Below the pieces are notes generated by a model that saw only the letters and a list, made by a program, of their open reading frames with translations, was not told the origin of the DNA and made no database searches. Positions 18,587 through 24,808 of a stretch of DNA of 64,000 nucleotides are shown one piece after another; within the stretch, counting starts at the first letter, position 1; every line of letters begins with the position of its first letter. Source of the stretch: Lewinellaceae bacterium (GTDB lineage: Bacteria; Bacteroidota; Bacteroidia; Chitinophagales; Saprospiraceae). The position numbers were made by a program, and so were the translations under genes. The stretch covers positions 248,001 through 312,000 of the forward strand of contig JACJYG010000005.1 of the NCBI GenBank assembly GCA_020636215.1, written 5' to 3'.

Positions 18587-19465
18587 ATGACGGACCAACA
18601 GAAGCTCTTTCGCGTTTTCCGGTTGATACAATTGCTGAGCCAGCCGCCCTATCGCAGGGTTGATCGGCTGGCGGAAATACTGGAAATTACCCCTCGGACA
18701 GTTTACCGGTATATTAATTTATTGGAAGAACTGGGGTATCAGATCGATAAAAAAGAAGGCGATCGCTACTTCCTGCATATGGAGTTTGCGCAGGATGGGC
18801 AACTGATCGATACGGAAGAGGCTGGCTTTATCCAGGACCTGCTTTGGCAGGCGTCCAGTGGACATCCGCTGCGCGACCGACTGCTGCACAAGCTCAACCG
18901 GCAATACACCCTGGCGCCGATGGCTCAGAGCCTGGCCAAGTTTGCCGTATATGAGCATATACGCGCCATTGGCGCCGCTATAGAAGGAGGTCGGCGCATT
19001 ATGTTGCATAACTACCATGCCCCCTCCAGTGATACTTTGGGCTCCCGCAGCGTGGAGCCGGTAGAGTTTATGCAAGGCTACACCTACCTGTGGGCCTTCG
19101 ACCTCGATAAACAGGCTTACCGACAGTTCAAGCTTGACCGCATCGGCGAAGTGGAGGTGCTCGATGAGCCCATCGAAGGGGAACATGAAAGCCACGCCCT
19201 CGACCTCTTTGGGTGGACCGGCCCCCAATGGCTGCCGGTGAAGCTTCGGCTGAGTTCCTACGCCCACAACCTGCTGCTGGAAGAATTTCCGGACGCCCGC
19301 CCCTTCGTGCGCACCTCCAAGGGCCAGTCCCTCTTCGATGGCATGGTGCGCGACTGGCGCGGCATCGGCCGCTTCATCCTGGGCCTGCCCGGGGAAGTGA
19401 CTGTGACGGAGCCGGAGGAACTGAAGGATTATTTGCGGAAAAGGGTGGGGGAGGGCGGGTGGTGA
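18587..19465 (+). CDS. WYL-domain transcription regulator
   Basis: 292 residues. The N-terminal winged helix (about 1-60) contains QPPYRRVDRLAEILEITPRT and VYRYINLLEELGYQI, an HTH_11-like DNA-binding domain. The middle-to-C-terminal part has the WYL-type fold: IGGGRRI-like segment IEGGRRIMLHNYHAPSSDT, then YLWAFDLDKQAYRQFKLDRI, which carries the arginine-rich ligand strand. WYL proteins are often regulators of defence and CRISPR loci and bind nucleotides or nucleic acid ends. Here the gene lies about 1.8 kb upstream of cas8 on the same strand. That makes it a candidate for the factor reading the shared palindromes upstream of cas8 and cas1; this is inference from position only. Confidence 0.85.
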   Translation: MTDQQKLFRVFRLIQLLSQPPYRRVDRLAEILEITPRTVYRYINLLEELGYQIDKKEGDRYFLHMEFAQDGQLIDTEEAGFIQDLLWQASSGHPLRDRLLHKLNRQYTLAPMAQSLAKFAVYEHIRAIGAAIEGGRRIMLHNYHAPSSDTLGSRSVEPVEFMQGYTYLWAFDLDKQAYRQFKLDRIGEVEVLDEPIEGEHESHALDLFGWTGPQWLPVKLRLSSYAHNLLLEEFPDARPFVRTSKGQSLFDGMVRDWRGIGRFILGLPGEVTVTEPEELKDYLRKRVGEGGW

Positions 19466-19555
19466 GCCGTACCTCGAAGCTTCTGCTTCGAGCAGCCGGC
19501 GGAAAAGCCCCCTTCCGGCACCCCGTACCTTCAAGCAGAAGCCTGCAGCCGGAGA

Positions 19556-19611
19556 AAGTGTCCGCTTCACCCCTGGTGTCAGATGGACACTTGCAAGTGG
19601 CCTTCTGACTT
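19556..19611 (-). repeat. Dispersed intergenic repeat, second copy
   Basis: Read on the minus strand this stretch matches 486-545 at roughly 85 percent over about 52 bp. Shared blocks are TCAGAAGGCCACT, CCATCTGAC, CCAGG and GTGAAGCGGACACTT. It lies after the stop of the WYL gene. Confidence 0.6.
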
Positions 19612-19712
19612 AAGCGGAGCCTGGCTCCCCCCGGCTTATGAATAGTTTCTATAAATCCTCAACCTGCGGCGCTAAGGGGGGAGGGAAGGGAGTACCCGGC
19701 CTGGCTGCGGGG

Positions 19713-19785
19713 AAAAAAGAAACGGGCACTTTTGTGAGCGCCCGTCGGCCCGCGGATGCAATCGGCGGGGAGGTGCTGAAGAGAT
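19713..19785 (+). ncRNA. Twin-hairpin element, copy 1
   Basis: After AAAAAAGAAACG the sequence folds into two hairpins. The first has ACGGGC (19722-19727) pairing with GCCCGT (19740-19745). The second has CCCGC and GAT closing a GCA loop with ATC and GCGGG. Copy 2 at 20368-20440 has the same flanks and loop but different stem bases that still pair. It could be a structured RNA, a cis-regulatory element or a structured DNA repeat; no U-tract follows. Confidence 0.5.
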
Positions 19786-19912
19786 TTGGATGATGGAATG
19801 GCAGGGCAAGATGTTTCTATGGACTAATCTTTTTTTATAACCCTTTATTGTTGATAGTCAGTGTTTTATTGGTGGTTTTTGATGTATTTAGCGATCAATT
19901 TCAGAGATTGAC

Positions 19913-19944
19913 TTGACAATCATAGTAATTAATGATTACTTTTG
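19913..19944 (+). promoter_or_regulatory. Promoter of the crRNA-like element and small membrane protein gene
   Basis: TTG at 19913-19915 and TACTTTTG at 19937-19944 match the Bacteroidota -33/-7 pattern (TTG, TAnnTTTG) with a 21-bp gap, giving an expected start near 19951. The stretch downstream (19963-19986) is the part resembled by the spacer-like sequence at 20022-20045. A guide complex bound there would stop transcription. A tiny frame, ATG at 19969 to TGA at 19992 (MDVKNDL), lies inside that target. Confidence 0.55.
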
Positions 19945-19990
19945 CGATGTATTTATATTTTAAAGATTATGGATGTAAAAAATGATCTAT

Positions 19991-20084
19991 GACCTAATTT
20001 TAGAAAAATAAAAATTGAAACAAGATCATGGAAGTAGGGATTGATTAAGACTTCCAATAAAATAAGGTAAATTTTTCAATCCCT
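19991..20084 (+). ncRNA. crRNA-like element (CreA/CreR-type candidate)
   Basis: ATTGAAAC at 20014-20021 equals the last 8 bases of the CRISPR repeat, the crRNA 5' handle. It is preceded by GAAAA and a TA, echoing the repeat. After a 27-nt spacer-like stretch (20022-20048), GACTTCCA (20049-20056), AAAA (20059-20062) and AGG (20065-20067) align without gaps to repeat positions 11-18, 21-24 and 27-29. The spacer-like stretch matches 19963-19986 at 18 of 24 positions, with the early mismatches at 6 and 12 only. AGGGATTGA (20037-20045 region) also pairs with TCAATCCCT (20076-20084). A guide RNA made by Cas6 and used by Cascade on the nearby promoter is inferred. A plain 5'-UTR stem-loop with a diverged duplication is the alternative. 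Confidence 0.45.
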
Positions 20085-20111
20085 GCACTTTTTGTTTATA
20101 AAAATTAGAAA

Positions 20112-20351
20112 ATGAAAAATTATGTACTAATAAAAACTCTCATAGAGAACTTCCCAGTTTTAGGGTTTACTGTTTGCATGGTATCAATGCTGCTCATTGG
20201 GTATACTATTCATCTTGGAAGTAAAGCGAAGCATTTTCTATTAAAGAGCAAATGGCTAGGAATAGAGATAAATATAGAAAACTACAATGCAAAAATGGAA
20301 GAGGGCAGAGGAGCTTTGACTGAAAAGGAAAAAGTTGGAAGGATAGTATGA
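20112..20351 (+). CDS. Small membrane protein, 79 residues (toxin candidate)
   Basis: The protein starts MKNYVLIKTLIENF and has one membrane helix at about residues 15-35 (VLGFTVCMVSMLLIGYTIHL), then a basic stretch (GSKAKHFLLKSKW) and a polar tail. No family recognised. It is AT-rich with AAA/ATA-rich codons, unlike the GC-rich genes before it. It follows the promoter and crRNA-like element at 19913-20084 with no other promoter visible, so its expression would depend on that region. A small membrane protein under guide-RNA repression would fit a toxin whose release punishes loss of the Cas complex. That is a hypothesis from arrangement only; it may also be a membrane partner of the adjacent NYN protein. 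Confidence 0.55.
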   Translation: MKNYVLIKTLIENFPVLGFTVCMVSMLLIGYTIHLGSKAKHFLLKSKWLGIEINIENYNAKMEEGRGALTEKEKVGRIV

Positions 20352-20367
20352 AAATTTCTAACCAGAA

Positions 20368-20440
20368 TAAAAAAGAAACGCACCTTTCGGTGCGTCGGTC
20401 CGGAGATGCTATCTCCGGAGATGTTCTGGTGGCACAAAGT
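20368..20440 (+). ncRNA. Twin-hairpin element, copy 2
   Basis: AAAAAAGAAACG is followed by ACGCACC (20378-20384), TTTC loop, GGTGCGT (20389-20395), then TCCGGAGAT (20399-20407), GCT loop and ATCTCCGGA (20411-20419). Flanks and loop match copy 1 while both stems differ with pairing kept. It starts 16 bp past the stop of the small membrane protein gene and ends 13 bp before the NYN gene, so it may control the step between them. Confidence 0.5.
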
Positions 20441-20452
20441 TAAATATAATTT

Positions 20453-21082
20453 ATGAGCAAAACAAGTTTTACCCCCAAAGAACGAGTTGCCGTCTATATT
20501 GATGGCTTCAATCTGTATTTCGGCATGACTAAGAAGTGGAAGGATATTAAGTGGCTTGATGTGCAAAATTTGTCTGCTAGCTTTTTGAAGCCGAATCAAG
20601 AGTTGGTTAGTGTAAAATATTTCACCTCTAGGGTCTCCAATGACCACGGGAAACAAAAAAGGCAGACTATTTATCTCGAGGCCTTAGAATTAAGAGGTGT
20701 CAAAATAATATATGGACAATATCAATCTAATACAGAAGAATGCAAAAGGTGTGGCAATGTATGGACGAGTCCCAAAGAAAAAATGACAGATGTAAATATT
20801 GCAACTCACCTACTGATTGATGCACTTCACGACAGGTATGATACAGCCTTACTAATATCCGGGGATAGTGATTTAGTCCCTCCTATTAGAGCCGTTCATC
20901 AAAATTTTACTGGTAAAAGAATAATTGTAGGATTTCCTCCTAATAGACAAAATGTCAGTGTCCAAAAAGTGGCAAGGGGGAGCTTTACAATAGGCCGGAA
21001 AAAACTCAGAGAGAATCAACTGCCTTTGAGGCTTACAAAGCCCAATGGATATATCTTAGAAAAACCTTCAGAATGGAACTGA
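20453..21082 (+). CDS. NYN-domain (PIN-like, DUF88/LabA) putative RNase
   Basis: 209 residues. RVAVYIDGFNLYFG (about 11-24) carries the first catalytic Asp and the Asn typical of NYN domains. YDTALLISGDSDLVPPIRAV (about 132-150) carries the second acidic cluster GDSD. Between them is a CxxC knuckle (EECKRCGNVW, about 98-107), probably half of a metal site. NYN proteins are metal-dependent nucleases, usually acting on RNA. The gene lies 230 bp upstream of cas8 on the same strand and shares the low GC of the early cas genes. It may be an accessory RNase of the CRISPR locus or the second half of a small module with the membrane protein. The start ATG at 20453 follows a TAAATATAATTT stretch as is common in Bacteroidota. 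Confidence 0.75.
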   Translation: MSKTSFTPKERVAVYIDGFNLYFGMTKKWKDIKWLDVQNLSASFLKPNQELVSVKYFTSRVSNDHGKQKRQTIYLEALELRGVKIIYGQYQSNTEECKRCGNVWTSPKEKMTDVNIATHLLIDALHDRYDTALLISGDSDLVPPIRAVHQNFTGKRIIVGFPPNRQNVSVQKVARGSFTIGRKKLRENQLPLRLTKPNGYILEKPSEWN

Positions 21083-21253
21083 TACGCCTTTTTTGAAACT
21101 GATTTTGAGGTGGTTTCGTACAAGAAAGTTTGCAAATCTTATAGTATGCAGTCAAGAGGGTGGTAGCCAGAAAGAAGAAAAGGCAGAGGCGGACGCCCAC
21201 CCAAGCCTCCGGGGAGTGAAGCCGGCTTTAAAAAAAAGTCTTTGAAGCAGGGG

Positions 21254-21272
21254 AGTGACGGTAGTTGTCACT
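21254..21272. promoter_or_regulatory. Palindromic operator candidate upstream of cas8
   Basis: AGTGAC (21254-21259) and GTCACT (21267-21272) form a palindrome with a 7-bp centre. The stretch TGACG-TAGTTGTCACTG recurs, with one base changed, at 29711-29728 before cas1. It lies 40 bp before the cas8 start and just ahead of a weak -7 box (TATTTG, 21284-21289). It could be the site of a cas repressor or activator. Confidence 0.45.
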
Positions 21273-21311
21273 GTGAGGGGGGATATTTGTGAATAATCGA
21301 ATTCAAGCAAT

Positions 21312-23156
21312 ATGATCAAGAATCTATACAGGTTGGGCAAAGCATTACAGACGGATAATAAGTTCAGCGCTTATTTCACTCCCTGGCAAAATCCTTTCCC
21401 CAAAGTAGATCCGGATAAAGCGAAGGTTATCTATTTTAATATCCGGGATGGAAAAGTGGATGGCGCTTATGAAATAGAACCTTTTAAGCCAGCCCTACAG
21501 AAAAATTATTTATATCGTAAACCCCAAGGGGCAAGAGGTGCGCCTCTGGTGCCAACTGACTATTTTTATCCTTCTGGAAAAGAGGAGGATCATTTAGAGA
21601 ACGTCCGGAAACTTATAAGTAGGCTTGGCAGGGCTTTTCCCGATGGCGAAAGCCAGTATTTCTTTTCTCAGGGACAGAAAGAAGAAGCCCTTAAGCATAT
21701 CGAAGAACAGTTGGCCACATTTCGCGGAAATCCAGATGACCGATATTTACTGACCTTCCGAATAAATGGTAAATGGCTGGGAGAATTCGAAGAAAATATC
21801 GCCTTGTTTGAAGCAGAGGCTTACAGTAAATATTATGAGAAAAGCCATGCAAAAGACCGTTTGTGCGCGCTCACATATGAAAAATCACCAGAAGTATGGG
21901 GGCGGGTTGACACCCTTGGGTTTACCATAAATGATCTTACCTTTTCGAGAGGGGGCTTCAATCCTACTGATTCCTATAAAATGTTCCCCGCTTCACCCGA
22001 CGCAGTCAAAATATTGGAAGGGGCGCGGAGGTTTGCATTATCCAAGCTTACCCGGAACTTTTATTCCATGCAATATTTCATTATTCCCCATTTTATTCAA
22101 GATGATGATGAGGCCATGTTGGAGGCAATAGCGGGCTTGGTTAGGGGTAATCAGGATGATAATAGCCTGCAAAATCAAAGCAGGTCGATTTTCAATAACG
22201 AACAAGTCATAGCAGATATAATAGAGGAAAAAGGATTAGCGAAGCAAGGCGTTTTTTATGACATTTTCTTCTTTCAAAAGAAGCAGGCCCAATTCGCTAT
22301 CAAGTTACACCTGACGGACATTTTGCCTTCGCGCTTCAGCCGAATATTTGAAGCGAAAGGAAAAATTGAATCTCGTTACCGCCGCGTCAATAGGATTACG
22401 ACGAAAAAAGAAACGTTTGAGTTTTTTGTTACTTTTTCCCGGATACAGCGATACTTTTCAAATAAAGCAAATAACGAAGTGGTCTTTCACCCTTTTTTTT
22501 ATCGAATACTGGAATCTGTTTTTTACGGTCAGCCTCTGGACGATGCCTCAGTTGTCAAAGCCTTTATGGATGAGATCAGGCAATCTTTTAAACAGCGGCA
22601 CGAAGATAAAAACCGATATCAGTTCCAAACCAAAGACGCTTTTGCGCTATGGCATTTTTTCCTGGAATTAGATCTTTTCAATTACCAAAACAGACATGAA
22701 ATGGAAGAAAAACCTGTTCCCTTAACGCTCGATGAATTTATCGGCGCTCATCCGGATTTTTTTGTAGAACCCTATAAGAAGGCGGCATTTTTTATGGGGT
22801 GTTTGACGGAGCTGCTTCTTCAGGCTCAAAGAGAGCGGTTAAAAAACGAACCCTTTCTGGAAAAGCTAAGCGGCTTGAACCTCGATGATCAGGGCCTGAG
22901 GATTTTGTTTCCCCGACTGCAGGAAAAGATGGCCCAATACAAGGATCATATCTATAACTACGAGTATAGTGCTTCAAAGGGCGATATCCAACGATTACGG
23001 GCCACTGTTGCCCAAATTTTGATGGAACCTTGTAACGCTAGCCGGGCTGATATTTCCTTCGCTTTTACATCAGGTTTGGTCATGCAGAAGGAATTTACCC
23101 AATATCAAATTAAACTCCGTAAAGCTGCAAAGGCTGAAGCCACTTCCGAAGAATAA
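21312..23156 (+). CDS. cas8b: Cas8b (Csh1/TM1802-type), large subunit of Cascade
   Basis: 614 residues, the expected length of the type I-B large subunit, which recognises the PAM and holds the target. N-terminus MIKNLYRLGKALQTDNKFSA, then YFNIRDGKVDGAYEIEPFKP and a YLYRKPQGARGAPLVPTDYF segment are typical of Csh1 proteins of Bacteroidota and Firmicutes. The C-terminal part is helical (ITKKETFEFFVTFSRIQRYF; SDAASVVKAFMDEIRQSFKQ-like), which would correspond to a fused small subunit. It opens the interference operon, followed at 33 bp by cas7. Moderate AT content, lower GC than cas6 and cas1. Start at 21312 lies 40 bp after the palindrome at 21254-21272. Confidence 0.88.
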   Translation: MIKNLYRLGKALQTDNKFSAYFTPWQNPFPKVDPDKAKVIYFNIRDGKVDGAYEIEPFKPALQKNYLYRKPQGARGAPLVPTDYFYPSGKEEDHLENVRKLISRLGRAFPDGESQYFFSQGQKEEALKHIEEQLATFRGNPDDRYLLTFRINGKWLGEFEENIALFEAEAYSKYYEKSHAKDRLCALTYEKSPEVWGRVDTLGFTINDLTFSRGGFNPTDSYKMFPASPDAVKILEGARRFALSKLTRNFYSMQYFIIPHFIQDDDEAMLEAIAGLVRGNQDDNSLQNQSRSIFNNEQVIADIIEEKGLAKQGVFYDIFFFQKKQAQFAIKLHLTDILPSRFSRIFEAKGKIESRYRRVNRITTKKETFEFFVTFSRIQRYFSNKANNEVVFHPFFYRILESVFYGQPLDDASVVKAFMDEIRQSFKQRHEDKNRYQFQTKDAFALWHFFLELDLFNYQNRHEMEEKPVPLTLDEFIGAHPDFFVEPYKKAAFFMGCLTELLLQAQRERLKNEPFLEKLSGLNLDDQGLRILFPRLQEKMAQYKDHIYNYEYSASKGDIQRLRATVAQILMEPCNASRADISFAFTSGLVMQKEFTQYQIKLRKAAKAEATSEE

Positions 23157-23189
23157 CCTTTTCATTAACCAGATAAAATCTATTGTATC

Positions 23190-24074
23190 ATGTCCAATAT
23201 TGTTTCCCAACGTAGCGAACTCCTATTTCTTTACGACTGCAAAATGTGCAACCCCAACGGCGACCCGCTCGACGCCAACAAACCGAGAATTGATGAAGGT
23301 TCTGGCGAGTGCCTGGTAACCGACGTTCGGCTGAAACGGACCATTCGTGACTATCTGATGGAAAATGGGTTTGACGGTTCCGACCCCAATAGCGACATTT
23401 TCATTCGAGACGAAGATGGAAAACCTGTGACTGGAGAACAGCGCAGTAAATCTTACAAGAACAAAGAGGAATTCGTCGAAAAATTTATCGATGTGCGCCT
23501 CTTTGGCGGGGTATCCGCACCTAAAGACAAAAAAAAGGTATTCAACCTAACTGGCCCGGTGCAGTTCGGTATGGGGCGTAGCCTTCATCGGGTAAACGTC
23601 AACTTCATTAAAGGCACCGGCGCTTTCGCGACTTCGGAGGGCGCCCAGCAACGTACATTCCGGGAAGAATACAACATTACCTATGGCCTGATCGGATTCC
23701 ATGGTGTCATCAATGAGAATGCAGCCCGTCATTCCCAACTCACAGAAGAAGATGTAGAGCTCTTGATTTCCGCCATGTGGAATGGGACTAAAGGTTTGCT
23801 TAGCCGTTCTAAGAAGGGGCACATGCCTCGCCTCCTGGTCAAGATTGATTACAAGGAACCTCAATTTTTTATTGGCGACCTTTTGGAACGGCTTGGTATG
23901 GAGTATGACCAGAATGTAAAACCCGACGCCATTACCGATGTAGAAGATTACACCTTAAACACTGACCGGCTAAATGGCCTGCTAAACCAGTTTAAGGACA
24001 AGATCGATAAGATTTTTGTGCAACAGGATGACCGGCTTCGATTGTCTGCTCCCATTTTCCAACCCAATAATTAA
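23190..24074 (+). CDS. cas7: Cas7b (Csh2), Cascade backbone subunit
   Basis: 294 residues. It begins with the RAMP-type core: RSELLFLYDCKMCNPNGDPL then DANKPRIDEGSGECLVTDVR LKRTIRDYL, the signature of Csh2 (N-P-N-G-D-P and T-D-V-R-x-K-R). Later segments VFNLTGPVQFGMGRSLHRVN and REEYNITYGLIGFHGVINEN fit the thumb and palm. Several copies line the guide RNA and flip out every sixth base. It sits 33 bp after cas8 and 5 bp before cas5, so translation is coupled. Length is normal for type I-B. Confidence 0.92.
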   Translation: MSNIVSQRSELLFLYDCKMCNPNGDPLDANKPRIDEGSGECLVTDVRLKRTIRDYLMENGFDGSDPNSDIFIRDEDGKPVTGEQRSKSYKNKEEFVEKFIDVRLFGGVSAPKDKKKVFNLTGPVQFGMGRSLHRVNVNFIKGTGAFATSEGAQQRTFREEYNITYGLIGFHGVINENAARHSQLTEEDVELLISAMWNGTKGLLSRSKKGHMPRLLVKIDYKEPQFFIGDLLERLGMEYDQNVKPDAITDVEDYTLNTDRLNGLLNQFKDKIDKIFVQQDDRLRLSAPIFQPNN

Positions 24075-24079
24075 GCATA

Positions 24080-24808
24080 ATGGATCGAATCATAGCTTTC
24101 GATCTGTGGGGGCGTCAGGCGCATTATAAAAAGATCTATGCCACAACTACCGCGCTTACTTATCCAATACCGGTTAAAACAGCGGTATACGGAACAGTGG
24201 GTGCTATTATCGGCCTTGACAAAACGGACAACCGCTATTTAAGCCACTTTAAGCCGGGTAGCTGCAAAATAGGGCTACAGATAATGCGCCCGTTGGCCTT
24301 TCAACGGATCAATATCAACCTGCGGGCTGTTTTCGGGTCTATGAAGCCTAATGACAACCGTAAGCCTACATTGATGGAATTTGTCCACAAGCCTCATTAC
24401 CGGATTTATTTTACGCATGAAGATCATCAGTTACTGGAGGACCTCAGGCAATGCCTGGAATTCAAACAATGTGTCTATACCCCTTCATTGGGCCTTGCGA
24501 ACTTACTGGCAAGTTTCTCTTTTGTAGGTCAGTGGGAATTTAAGACAACAATCCCGGCCGGCGTTCAGCCCATACATTCTGTGATCCCCCGGCGAAACCT
24601 ACTTGCTTTGGATAAAAACCAAACTTTTGATGGAGGTAACCGCATCATGGAAATATCTCAGTATGCACTGGAAATGGACGAAGATAGAAATGTGCTGGAC
24701 CGGGATGATATCATACTGGATCAAAACGGGAGGGCCATTTTTGCAGAAGTAAAAGAGTTGGTATCCCTGGATTCTTCTCAAAACCCAACCAATGTCGTCT
24801 TATTCTAA
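24080..24808 (+). CDS. cas5: Cas5b (Cas5h), cap of the crRNA handle
   Basis: 242 residues. The N-terminus IAFDLWGRQAHYKKIYATTT then ALTYPIPVKTAVYGTVGAII is the common Cas5 RAMP signature. The protein should bind the 5' handle (here ATTGAAAC) together with Cas8. It overlaps the cas3 start by 17 bp and follows cas7 at 5 bp, so the operon is tight. Its second half (LANLLASFSFVGQWEFKTTI PAG) completes the fold. Length fits the I-B family. Confidence 0.9.
   Translation: MDRIIAFDLWGRQAHYKKIYATTTALTYPIPVKTAVYGTVGAIIGLDKTDNRYLSHFKPGSCKIGLQIMRPLAFQRININLRAVFGSMKPNDNRKPTLMEFVHKPHYRIYFTHEDHQLLEDLRQCLEFKQCVYTPSLGLANLLASFSFVGQWEFKTTIPAGVQPIHSVIPRRNLLALDKNQTFDGGNRIMEISQYALEMDEDRNVLDRDDIILDQNGRAIFAEVKELVSLDSSQNPTNVVLF

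Noticed and set aside
18719..19570. Open frame of 283 codons on the minus strand
   Set aside because: It is opposite the WYL gene and lacks any recognisable domain.
19969..19992. Eight-codon frame MDVKNDL as an independent toxin gene
   Set aside because: Too short to call from sequence alone. I mention it only as part of the guide-target region; it would need ribosome profiling to support it.
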